Assembly (NCBI RefSeq): GCF_009363615.1
Contig: NZ_CP045384.1
Location: 2,044,501 to 2,108,500, forward strand
Reading direction: 5' to 3'
DNA from: Ruegeria sp. THAF33
Lineage (GTDB): Bacteria; Pseudomonadota; Alphaproteobacteria; Rhodobacterales; Rhodobacteraceae
Length of the DNA: 64,000 nucleotides
Under the pieces are notes generated by a model. That model was not told the origin of the DNA. It saw nothing but the letters and a program-made list of their open reading frames with translations, and ran no database searches. The position numbers were made by a program, and so were the translations under genes. Of the stretch, positions 34,900-42,861 are shown one piece after another (within the stretch, counting starts at the first letter, position 1; each line of letters starts with the position of its first letter).

Positions 34900-35850
34900 T
34901 TAGTTGGTCAGCCAGCCGATGACGGTGTCTTCATTCGCAGCCACCCATTCCTTGGCGAAATCCGCAGCTTCGATGTTGTCGACGGCCAGCGCCTTACCCA
35001 TCGCGCTAAGATCGTCGCCTGTCATCTGGTAGTTGCTGAACAGGGCGGCCACTTCGGGATAGCTCTCTTCCAGTTCCTTGGCGTAGTGCAAGTGAAGCGT
35101 TGCTCCGTTCCAGGCCGAGGACGCCTCGGACTTGGACAACCAATCCGGATCATCCGTGGGCTGAACGATTGTCCAGGTGGCCGGATCATGAGGCGGTTCT
35201 TCCAGAACCGTCAGATCCTGTGTCACGAAGATATAGTGGGGGCTGTAGCAAAACCCGATCCACGGGTCGCCCGCTTTGGTTGCATTTGCCAGATTGGCAT
35301 AGGCAATGGTTTCTTCGTATTCCGTCAGCTCGAAGATCTGGTCATAGCCATAGGACTTGGCCCGGATCTTCTCGACAACGGTCGACGCCCAACCCGGCGC
35401 ACCGATCCATACCTCGGGTGTTCCGTTGCCATCAGTATCAAAGATCGCAACCTTGTCGGGGTCGCTCAGGTCATCGATCGATTTGATGTCATATTGTTCC
35501 GCGATATAGGTCGGCACGCACATGCCCTGTTCGGCCTGAACCGGGTTTTGGTTCATGACGACGGTGCCGTTTTCCTTGACATAGGTATCGTGCAGGTTCT
35601 GCTGATTGGGCATCCACACTTCCGGATGGACATGCATCGAACCGCTGTCCATCGCCTCGAAGACAATCGGGTTGGTGCCGTTTTGCAATTCCACGTCCAA
35701 GCCGAGGTTTTCTTCGATCACGACCTCAAGAATATGTGCCGTGGCGTTCACCGAGGCCCAGTTGGGCACACCGATCACGATATCCGCGGCCATGGCCGGC
35801 CCGGCAATCGCGAAAGACGCGCTTCCAAGTAGCGTTGCAATTTTTTTCAT
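34900..35850 (-). CDS. proX: Betaine/proline-type ABC substrate-binding protein
   Basis: A 316-residue periplasmic protein of the OpuAC type. The signal peptide is MKKIATLLGSASFAIAGPAMA, cleaved after residue 21. The domain opens with IVIGVPNWASVNATAHIL and contains HVHPEVWMPNQQ and GAPGWAS, blocks around the aromatic cage that binds quaternary ammonium groups. The start is ATG 35850, with ACGGAG upstream; the frame is open 57 codons further but that part is not a signal sequence. First gene of the importer. The ligand is inferred to be a betaine; nothing in the sequence fixes which. Confidence 0.93.
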   Translation of the reverse strand: MKKIATLLGSASFAIAGPAMAADIVIGVPNWASVNATAHILEVVIEENLGLDVELQNGTNPIVFEAMDSGSMHVHPEVWMPNQQNLHDTYVKENGTVVMNQNPVQAEQGMCVPTYIAEQYDIKSIDDLSDPDKVAIFDTDGNGTPEVWIGAPGWASTVVEKIRAKSYGYDQIFELTEYEETIAYANLANATKAGDPWIGFCYSPHYIFVTQDLTVLEEPPHDPATWTIVQPTDDPDWLSKSEASSAWNGATLHLHYAKELEESYPEVAALFSNYQMTGDDLSAMGKALAVDNIEAADFAKEWVAANEDTVIGWLTN

Positions 35851-36453
35851 CTGATATCTCCGTGTTGGGTAGCTTCCGCGCTTGTTTTTCTCACCCTCTC
35901 GGGCGGCGGTGCGCTCAGGTTTTTGGTGTGGAAAGGTAGTGCCTTTCGGTTTTTTGGGGCCAGCCAAATCAAATGCTGACATAGCCTCGAAAGTGAAGCA
36001 TGCGGATGCGTTGCCCATCAAGGGTTACGTCTTTCTACCTCATGAATGCGATATTATCGTAAGTTTGTTTTGACTTCTTGCAATTCAATGCGGTACTTCC
36101 GAAACCTCCGAAACGGAAGATATCCGCTGTTTTCATGAGCACTGAATTGCCTCGCGCGAAAACCACAGCCAGTTTTAAAACGGCTTTTGAAGCTTTCCTT
36201 TTGCAGGAAGCAATTGATATCAAGCAGATATTGCTGTACCTGATATAGCGTGTCGCGCACGCCCCGCCCTCAAAACGAGGCGTGAAACCTCTCCGTGGCG
36301 GTTGCGCCACCTAACCGTACGACCAAGCCCCCCTGACAAGAAACCGTTCAACACTCTGTGAAACGTGTCGAGTATTCTAGTTTTGCAGCTGGCGCTTACC
36401 TACCTACTAGTAGATAATATCATGCGTCGTAACCAAGGAAGAGACCTGACCCC
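35851..36453. other. 603-base divergent promoter region between proX and the cupin operon
   Basis: This region is visibly more AT-rich than its surroundings and holds no convincing gene; the open frame on the minus strand at 36035-36310 lacks a ribosome site and a protein-like composition. It contains a TTGATATCAA palindrome (36214-36223), a GTGGCG/CGCCAC hairpin (about 36295-36310) and, next to the cupin gene, a CTACTAGTAG palindrome over a likely -10 box. Promoters for proX (leftward) and the cupin operon (rightward) must lie here. Confidence 0.55.
36404..36413 (+). promoter_or_regulatory. CTACTAGTAG palindrome at the cupin-operon promoter
   Basis: A ten-base perfect palindrome stands 41 bases upstream of the cupin start and directly before GATAATAT, a plausible -10 element (about 36413-36420). 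The operon ends with its own TetR gene, so this is a good candidate for the TetR operator. That link is inference. Confidence 0.45.
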
Positions 36454-37122
36454 ATGGAAATCAATTCGGACTTCTCTGACCGCGTTGTCGTTCACTCAGA
36501 CCAGCTGGAATGGCAGGCCTCTCCTATGAAGGGTGTGGATCGCAGGATGTTGGACCGGATCGGAGGCGAGGTCGCACGGGCCACCACTATCGTGCGTTAT
36601 GCGCCGGGCAGTCATTTCTCTGCCCACACCCATACCGGCGGCGAGGAATTCATTGTCCTTGACGGTGTATTTCAGGATGAACACGGCGACTATCCGGCGG
36701 GGACCTATGTGCGCAATCCGCCAACCTCGCAACACACACCGGGGTCGGAACCGGGATGCACGATCTTCGTCAAGCTCTGGCAGTTCGACATGAACGACCG
36801 AACCCAGTTTCGCAAAAATATGGTGGATGAGCTGCGCGCACCCGCGAACGGCATCGCCAACGCAGTCCTGCATGAGGATGCGCGCGAGATAGTGACCTAC
36901 TCCGATCTGGACGCAGGCGCGACGCTGCGCTCGGACGCCCCTGGCGGGATCGAGGTTCTGATCATCGACGGGTCGGTCACCGAAGGCGGGGAACAACTGG
37001 TCAAAAACGATTGGCTGCGCCTGCCTGAAGGCCACAGCCTGACGGCCGTTGCGGGGGCGGACGGGGCCAAAATCTGGATGAAGACTGGCCACCTGCCTTA
37101 CGCCCAACCGCCGGCGGTGTAA
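36454..37122 (+). CDS. ChrR-type cupin-domain protein
   Basis: A 222-residue protein with two cupin-like halves. The N-terminal one has the metal-binding pattern [16 protein letters not shown] (about residues 62-77) and PPTSQHTPG (second His), as in the cupin of the zinc anti-sigma factor ChrR. The ChrR zinc-finger part is absent, so it should not be an anti-sigma. The C-terminal half (about 150-215) lacks the metal His set. It leads a four-gene operon with an SDR, an amine oxidase and a TetR gene, and the SDR starts three bases later. Its reaction is unknown; a sensor or dioxygenase-like role is possible. Confidence 0.8.
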   Translation: MEINSDFSDRVVVHSDQLEWQASPMKGVDRRMLDRIGGEVARATTIVRYAPGSHFSAHTHTGGEEFIVLDGVFQDEHGDYPAGTYVRNPPTSQHTPGSEPGCTIFVKLWQFDMNDRTQFRKNMVDELRAPANGIANAVLHEDAREIVTYSDLDAGATLRSDAPGGIEVLIIDGSVTEGGEQLVKNDWLRLPEGHSLTAVAGADGAKIWMKTGHLPYAQPPAV

Positions 37123-37125
37123 CCG

Positions 37126-37809
37126 ATGTCTGAACAAAAACCCTTGGCGCTCGTCGCCGGAGCGGGGGCTGGGCTTGGCCAGGCGTTGGTGTCGCGTTTC
37201 CAGGCCGAAGGCATGGTGACCGTGGGTCTGGGCCGAACCCAACCCGACAACCCAATCGGTTCCTTTCATCAGGTCGATCTGTCCGACCCCGACGAAACGG
37301 CACCGGTCATAGCCGATTTGATTGCCACTTTCGGGCCGCCCAAGATCGTGGTGCACAACACCGCAGAACTGGTGATCTCACCCTTCCTGAAAACAACGCT
37401 CAACGATTACCAGCGCAGCTGGACGTCGATGGTGCAAACGCTGATCGTGCTGGCGCAATCGGTGATGCAGCCGATGGTCCGTGGCGGTGGCGGAACCTTG
37501 ATCGTGTCGGGTGCAACCGCCTCTCTGCGCGGTGGTGCACAGTTTTCAGCATTTGCTTCGGCCAAGTTTGCCCTGCGCGGGCTGACACAATCGCTTGCAC
37601 GAGAGTTTCAACCGGCGGGCGTGCATATCACGCATGTCATACTGGACGGCATAATCGACACGGCCCGGTCGCGCGACCGGCACAGTCTGGACCCAGCCAA
37701 AATGATGAAGCCCGAAGATATTGCCGAGGTGTATTGGCAACTGGCGCAACAATCCAGGTCGACTTGGACCCAAGAGCTGGACCTGCGTCCTTCAACTGAG
37801 GGGTTCTGA
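37126..37809 (+). CDS. SDR-family protein lacking the catalytic Tyr
   Basis: A 227-residue short-chain dehydrogenase fold with a Rossmann start (VAGAGAGLGQAL). Two core motifs deviate. The NNAG motif is HNTA (residues 77-80), and the YxxxK site reads FASAK, so Phe143 takes the place of the catalytic Tyr while Lys147 is kept. A subgroup of SDRs with F-x-x-x-K exists; some members may not be dehydrogenases in the usual way. It sits between the cupin and the amine oxidase, with three-base gaps on each side. The function is unknown. Confidence 0.85.
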   Translation: MSEQKPLALVAGAGAGLGQALVSRFQAEGMVTVGLGRTQPDNPIGSFHQVDLSDPDETAPVIADLIATFGPPKIVVHNTAELVISPFLKTTLNDYQRSWTSMVQTLIVLAQSVMQPMVRGGGGTLIVSGATASLRGGAQFSAFASAKFALRGLTQSLAREFQPAGVHITHVILDGIIDTARSRDRHSLDPAKMMKPEDIAEVYWQLAQQSRSTWTQELDLRPSTEGF

Positions 37810-37812
37810 TCC

Positions 37813-38889
37813 ATGCGCACCGATACGCTCATCATCGGCGGCGGGCTTTCAGGGCTCAGCCTGGCGACACAGCTTGTAGATCAGGGCCAGGAAGTGCTGG
37901 TTGTTGAGGCGCGCAGCCGTCTGGGCGGACGCATTCTGACCGAGGTTCAGGGGAACGCCCATCTGGACATGGGTCCGGCTTGGTTCTGGCCCGGGCAGCC
38001 ACGTATCGCAGCGCTGACAGACCGGCTGGGCCTGCACCGGTTTGACCAATTCAGTTCCGGCGCGCTGAGTTTCGAAGATGAACAGGGCCGTGTTGAGCGG
38101 GGCCGCGGGTTTTCATCCATGGAAGGGTCATATCGTCTGGTCGGGGGGCTCGCTGCTTTGACAGATGCGCTGTCGGCACGGTTGCCGGATGGGGCAATTC
38201 ACCTGTCCACGCAGATCACCGCCTTGGCCCGCACCGAAGGCGGGGTTCGGGTCACCACGCAATCTGGGCAGCATATTTTGGCAAACCGTGTGGTACTTGC
38301 CGTGCCCCCACGCATCGCGGCCGAGTTGATCTATGAGCCCGCCCTGCCCGATGGCACGTTGTCAGCCATGCGGCACATCGCGACCTGGATGGCCGGGCAG
38401 GCCAAAGCGGTTGCGGTCTATGACACTCCGTTCTGGCGCGAAGACGGACTGTCAGGGGATGCTATGAGCCGGCACGGTCCCATGGTGGAAATCCACGACG
38501 CGTCGCCTGCCAGCGGTGGTCCCTTCGCGCTGTTCGGTTTCATCGGCATCCCCGCGCAAGCTCGCCGGGATGAAGGGGATTTGCGGCAGCAGGTTCTGGC
38601 TCAGCTGGGGCGATTGTTCGGGCGCAAGGCGACCAGCCCCGGCGCGCTTTTGCAAAAAGACTGGGCGTTTGATCGCTTCACAGCGACCGACCTGGACCTT
38701 CAGCCCGTATATGCCCATCCGCAGTACGGCATGCCGAAGGCCATGACACGGATCTGGGAAGACCGGATCATTTTCAGTGGCACCGAAACAGCCGCGCAAT
38801 TTGGGGGATATCTGGAAGGTGCATTGGAAGCAGCAGAAAACACCGCGGCATTGTTGAGCGCAAATAGGATGAACGTGGTATGGAAATAG
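37813..38889 (+). CDS. Flavin monoamine oxidase-family protein
   Basis: A 358-residue FAD-binding amine oxidase. The dinucleotide motif is LIIGGGLSGLSLATQL, followed by EARSRLGGRI. The C-terminal FAD loop is IIFSGTETAAQFGGYLEGAL. The protein is shorter than MAO (about 450), and there is no signal peptide. Relatives oxidise primary amines or dehydrogenate other amino compounds. It overlaps the TetR gene by ten bases. Together with the cupin and SDR it may form a short amine or aldehyde route; the substrate is not known. Confidence 0.85.
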   Translation: MRTDTLIIGGGLSGLSLATQLVDQGQEVLVVEARSRLGGRILTEVQGNAHLDMGPAWFWPGQPRIAALTDRLGLHRFDQFSSGALSFEDEQGRVERGRGFSSMEGSYRLVGGLAALTDALSARLPDGAIHLSTQITALARTEGGVRVTTQSGQHILANRVVLAVPPRIAAELIYEPALPDGTLSAMRHIATWMAGQAKAVAVYDTPFWREDGLSGDAMSRHGPMVEIHDASPASGGPFALFGFIGIPAQARRDEGDLRQQVLAQLGRLFGRKATSPGALLQKDWAFDRFTATDLDLQPVYAHPQYGMPKAMTRIWEDRIIFSGTETAAQFGGYLEGALEAAENTAALLSANRMNVVWK

Positions 38890-39446
38890 ATACAAAAACC
38901 GCTTTGCTGAATTCTGCCGAATTTGCCGTACGCAGCAAAGGCTTCGACGGCTTCAGCTATGCCGACCTCGCCAATGATGTGGGCATCCGCAAGGCATCGA
39001 TCCACTATCACTTCCCGACCAAAGCCGCGCTGTCAGCCGCTTTAATGACACGCTACCATACCGAGTCTACGGGACGCTGCGACGAGATCGAGGAAACTTG
39101 TGACACGGCGGGCGGGCGTATGCGTGCGCTGATCGCGCTGTATCGCGCGGCTTTGAACGACGGAAAAACCCTGTGCTTATGTGTGTCGCTGATCATCAGC
39201 CGGGAAAGCTTGTCGAATGAGGTCACCGACAAAATCCGCGAGTTCCGGCGCATGATGACCCGGTGGATCGAGAATGTCTTTGCGCTTGGCAAAACCGATC
39301 ATTCGATCACTGGCGTTGAAGATCCGAAAGCAGAAGCACGCGCGGCATTGGCCTTGCTGGAAGGCGCTCATCTGACGGCGCGGGCCGAGAATAGCGCCCA
39401 AACCTTTGATGACGCCGTGGAAGTGCTAGCAGCACGTTGTTTGTGA
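38880..39446 (+). CDS. TetR/AcrR-family regulator
   Basis: A 188-residue regulator. The N-terminal HTH is seen in FDGFSYADLANDVGIRKASI with the recognition end HYHFPTKAALSAAL (about residues 22-55), and a ligand-binding helical domain follows. AGGA stands nine bases before ATG 38880, inside the end of the amine oxidase gene. It closes the cupin operon and probably represses it through the palindrome at 36404-36413. Confidence 0.88.
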   Translation: MEIDTKTALLNSAEFAVRSKGFDGFSYADLANDVGIRKASIHYHFPTKAALSAALMTRYHTESTGRCDEIEETCDTAGGRMRALIALYRAALNDGKTLCLCVSLIISRESLSNEVTDKIREFRRMMTRWIENVFALGKTDHSITGVEDPKAEARAALALLEGAHLTARAENSAQTFDDAVEVLAARCL

Positions 39447-39558
39447 CACGGCCTAAGTTAGCTTATACAAAATGGCCGCGTCGATTGTTGAGGCGCCTGC
39501 CCGCCTCAACCCGGTTTTTCATACGAGGCCGGCAATTCAACCCGCAAAGCAGAAAGCC

Positions 39559-40713
39559 TCACTCCAGCTTTACCCAGGCCGAATTTCTGGCAGAGCTTTG
39601 CACGCATGCGGCCACAAACCTGACGCCTTCAAGCCCATCCCGGACCGTTGGATAGACAACGGATGCGTCAGGTGAACTTCCGTTTCTGAACGCCAGTATG
39701 GCTTCGGCTGCTTCGCCATAGATATTGGCGAACCCTTCCAGGTAACCTTCGGGGTGTCCCGGGGGCACTCTGCTGAGCCGATTGGCCGCATCCCCTGCCG
39801 CAGCCCCATTTCGGGTGATCAGACGCTTTGGCTCTCCGTAAGGAGTAAACCAAAGATAGTTCGGGTCTTCCTGAGCCCACTCGATGCCGCCCTTTTCGCC
39901 GTACACACGCAATCGCAGAGCGTTTTCGTTGCCGGGCGCAACCTGCGAAGACCACAGCATGCCGCGGGCTCCGCCTTGGAACCTCAGCAACACATGCGCG
40001 TTATCGTCGACCTGACGCCCCGGCACAAAAGCCTGCAAATCCGCCGCAAGGCTTTCTGCCCTCAATCCAGTTACAAAGCAGGCAATATTATACGCATGAG
40101 TTCCAATATCACCGGTTGATCCTCCGGCACCGGAGCGTTCCGGATCAGTCCTCCACTCGGCCTGCTTGAAATCCTGCGGCTCTGTCAGCCAGTCTTGCGA
40201 ATACTCAACCTGAACCACGCGGATTTTGCCGATATCCCCGTTGGCAACCATCTCACGCGCTTGCCGAACCATTGGATAGCCCGTGTAGTTGTGGGTAAGG
40301 ATGAACAGCGCATTTGAGTTTTCAGCGGTTTTGACCAGTTTCTTCGCATCACCAAGGGTCGACGTAAGCGGCTTATCGCAAATCACGTGAATGCCGCGTT
40401 TCAGAAACTCACGCGCGGCAGCATAGTGAACGTGATTTGGCGTGACGATCGAAACCGCTTCGATCCCGGATTTCAAACGCGCTTCTCGCATCGCCATCTG
40501 CTTGAAGTCATCGTAAACCCGCTCGAGGCCCAGCGCCTCGCCACTATCCCGGGATTTTTCGGGCGTCGAGGACAACGCGCCTGCAACCAGCTCGAACTTG
40601 TCATCCAGTCGCGCGGCTATGCGGTGGACACCGCCGATGAAAGCATCGTTTCCGCCGCCGACCATACCAAGGCGAATGCGCCCCGCTCTTTCTTCGTTGC
40701 GTCCTGTTACCAT
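39559..40713 (-). CDS. Gfo/Idh/MocA-family sugar oxidoreductase
   Basis: A 384-residue NAD(P)-dependent dehydrogenase. The Rossmann motif is LGMVGGGNDAFIGGVH (residues about 15-30). The catalytic Lys lies in CDKPLT, the family's EKP motif in a variant form. GSTGDIGTHAYNIA holds the Asp/His pair, near residue 198. It is the last gene of the ten-gene carbohydrate operon and overlaps the TIM-barrel gene by one base. Pairs of this kind occur in routes that oxidise a glycoside or polyol at C3 and then isomerise it; the natural substrate is not readable. Confidence 0.9.
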   Translation of the reverse strand: MVTGRNEERAGRIRLGMVGGGNDAFIGGVHRIAARLDDKFELVAGALSSTPEKSRDSGEALGLERVYDDFKQMAMREARLKSGIEAVSIVTPNHVHYAAAREFLKRGIHVICDKPLTSTLGDAKKLVKTAENSNALFILTHNYTGYPMVRQAREMVANGDIGKIRVVQVEYSQDWLTEPQDFKQAEWRTDPERSGAGGSTGDIGTHAYNIACFVTGLRAESLAADLQAFVPGRQVDDNAHVLLRFQGGARGMLWSSQVAPGNENALRLRVYGEKGGIEWAQEDPNYLWFTPYGEPKRLITRNGAAAGDAANRLSRVPPGHPEGYLEGFANIYGEAAEAILAFRNGSSPDASVVYPTVRDGLEGVRFVAACVQSSARNSAWVKLE

Positions 40714-41768
40714 CAGCCTATCCCCAGCATTTTCCGATTGGCCGCTTCGTCGGTGCCGCCGTCGGCAAAATCGTCAAAGGCCTTCTCGGTCACGCGAATA
40801 ATGTGATCGGAAACGAACTGCGCACCTTCACGCGCGCCATCCTCGGGATGTTTCAGGCAGCATTCCCATTCGACCACGGCCCAGCCATCAAAGTCGTTTG
40901 CCGCCATCTTGGAAAAGACAGCCCCGAAATCCACCTGTCCATCACCAAGTGACCTGAACCGCCCTGCGCGATCGACCCAGCTTTGATAGCCGGAATAGAC
41001 ACCTTGCCTTCCGGTCGGATTGAACTCGGCATCCTTTACGTGAAACATCCGGATGCGGTCTTTATATATGTCGATATTGTCAAGGTAATCGAGGCATTGC
41101 AGGACATAATGCGACGGGTCGTACAGCATGCACGCCCGCGCATGGTTGCCTGTTCGTTCAAGGAACATTTCGTATGTCACCCCGTCATGAAGATCCTCGC
41201 CGGGGTGGATTTCATAGCAAACATCAACGCCACAGTCTTCGGCGTGGTCCAAGATCGGCACCCAACGACGGGCAAGCTCATCAAATGCGGTTTCAATCAG
41301 ACCAGCAGGACGTTGGGGCCAAGGATACACGTAAGGCCAGGCCAGCGCGCCAGAGAATGTTGCATGAGCCGAGATTCCCAAATTCAGAGAGGCTGAAAGC
41401 GCTTTCTTGACCTGATCAACGGCCCATTCCTGCCGGGCTTTGGGATCTCCCCTCACGCTTTCGGCCGCAAAACCATCAAACGCCGTATCATAGGCCGGGT
41501 GAACAGCGACAAGTTGGCCTTGCAGGTGCGTCGATAATTCTGTGACTTCAACGCCGTTCTCTTGGGCTTTGCCCTTGAAGTCATCGCAATAGTCTTTGCT
41601 TGTCGCGGCCGTTTCAAGGTCGAACAACCGCCCGTCCCAACTGGGCACTTGAACGCCCCTGTATCCGCAATCCGCCGCCCATTTGGTTATGGCGTCCCAT
41701 GAATTGAACGGCGCTTCGTCACCGGCAAATTGTGCAAGAAATAATGCAGGCCCTTTGATCGTCTTCAT
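40713..41768 (-). CDS. Sugar phosphate isomerase/epimerase-family TIM-barrel protein
   Basis: A 351-residue xylose isomerase-like TIM barrel. Metal ligands appear in CYEIHPGEDLH (Glu near 200), YDPSHYVLQ (Asp/His near 235), FHVKDAEF (His near 265) and VVEWECCLKHP (Glu near 315), so the site is complete. The chain is longer than the typical 280 residues, with extra C-terminal helices. It stands 27 bases after the LacI gene and overlaps the Gfo/Idh gene. Isomerases or 3-keto-glycoside epimerases of this fold act with Gfo/Idh partners; the exact reaction is not known. Confidence 0.88.
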   Translation of the reverse strand: MKTIKGPALFLAQFAGDEAPFNSWDAITKWAADCGYRGVQVPSWDGRLFDLETAATSKDYCDDFKGKAQENGVEVTELSTHLQGQLVAVHPAYDTAFDGFAAESVRGDPKARQEWAVDQVKKALSASLNLGISAHATFSGALAWPYVYPWPQRPAGLIETAFDELARRWVPILDHAEDCGVDVCYEIHPGEDLHDGVTYEMFLERTGNHARACMLYDPSHYVLQCLDYLDNIDIYKDRIRMFHVKDAEFNPTGRQGVYSGYQSWVDRAGRFRSLGDGQVDFGAVFSKMAANDFDGWAVVEWECCLKHPEDGAREGAQFVSDHIIRVTEKAFDDFADGGTDEAANRKMLGIG

Positions 41769-41795
41769 TCAGTTTCCTCCCCGAAACCAATGCCT

Positions 41796-42854
41796 CTATG
41801 GCGGCAAGTTTTCCTTCAGATAGATGTCGATGCGAATGCGTTCCTGTGATTTGTTGAAAGGGACTTTGTCCGATGTTGCACGCAACAGACGCACCGCGGA
41901 CCGCACCAGATGCCCAGAGTCCTGCGAGATCAGCGCGTCAAATGTGCCACGGCGAAGCGCATCACGACTAAGCGGCGTGAGTTCATGCGCGATAATGACC
42001 AGATCCTTGCTGATCCTGCTCTCTGACAGAAATTGAACCAAACCCGCATTGCCCGCGGCGGAAGAGTATATTCCGACCAGGTCGGGGTAGGTCTCAAATA
42101 TCCCAGGCATCATCTTGTAGATCAGATCCGGGTCATCCCTGCCCTCGACAGACGCCACGACTTCCAGATGAGGGAACTCTTCAGCGACAACAAGATCAAA
42201 TCCCTGGCGCCGCTCCAGATGATCACGTGCCAAACGTGAGCCCGTCAGAACCAAAACCTTACCCGGACGATGCACAAAGCGCCCCATCAACTGAGCTGCG
42301 GTTCGCCCGGCCGAAACGTTATCGATCCCGACAAAATGATCTCTGTCCGAGCTTGGCAAGTCCGACACCAATGCAACCACTGGAATGCCTTTATCCCTGA
42401 CCCTCTTCACAGCGTCGCGGACCGAAGGCGTTTCCGGCCCGAATACGGCCACCCCGTCGACGCTCATGTGGTCGACCCCATCCAGAATGTTAACTATGTC
42501 CTGAGGCTCGAACGGAGCGACCTTTTTTATCGTGACCCGTGTTCTTTCGATGAACTGATCGCGCGATTGTTCAGCTATCTGATCGCATATCGCCTCGACA
42601 AATTCATTACCGGCATCCGGCAGAATAAAGACGAAATTGTAGACACGGTTCCGCGCGAGGTTGGCAGCAGCGGTGTCGCGCACATACCCAAGTTCATCAA
42701 TCGCCTTTTGCACTTTCTGCACGGTCACCGCCCGCACACCGGGACGCCTGTTCAAGACCCGGTCAACAGTCGCCAGACTGACACCCGCAACGCGCGCGAT
42801 GTCGTTTACGGTTGGCTTTTTCACCAATTCTAGTTTTTGCTTTTGGTCTTCCAC
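41796..42854 (-). CDS. LacI-family transcriptional regulator
   Basis: A regulator of about 352 residues. The HTH (VNDIARVAGVSLATVDRVLN, about residues 14-35) and hinge helix (RDTAAANLA) are followed by a periplasmic-binding-protein-like sensor (FVFILPDAGNEFVEAICDQI onward). I set the start at GTG 42854, eight bases from the kinase stop; the ribosome site is weak, and a longer frame overlaps the kinase gene. It lies inside the operon it probably controls. The two palindromes with central CG before the binding-protein gene have the geometry of LacI-family operators. Confidence 0.88.
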   Translation of the reverse strand: MEDQKQKLELVKKPTVNDIARVAGVSLATVDRVLNRRPGVRAVTVQKVQKAIDELGYVRDTAAANLARNRVYNFVFILPDAGNEFVEAICDQIAEQSRDQFIERTRVTIKKVAPFEPQDIVNILDGVDHMSVDGVAVFGPETPSVRDAVKRVRDKGIPVVALVSDLPSSDRDHFVGIDNVSAGRTAAQLMGRFVHRPGKVLVLTGSRLARDHLERRQGFDLVVAEEFPHLEVVASVEGRDDPDLIYKMMPGIFETYPDLVGIYSSAAGNAGLVQFLSESRISKDLVIIAHELTPLSRDALRRGTFDALISQDSGHLVRSAVRLLRATSDKVPFNKSQERIRIDIYLKENLPP

Positions 42855-42861
42855 GTGTCTT

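Noticed and set aside
36035..36310. A 91-codon minus-strand frame in the proX upstream region.
   Set aside because: No ribosome site, unprotein-like composition, and it covers the promoter region of proX.
36454..37122. The ChrR-type cupin as an anti-sigma factor with an adjacent ECF sigma.
   Set aside because: The zinc-binding anti-sigma domain is missing and no sigma factor gene is beside it.
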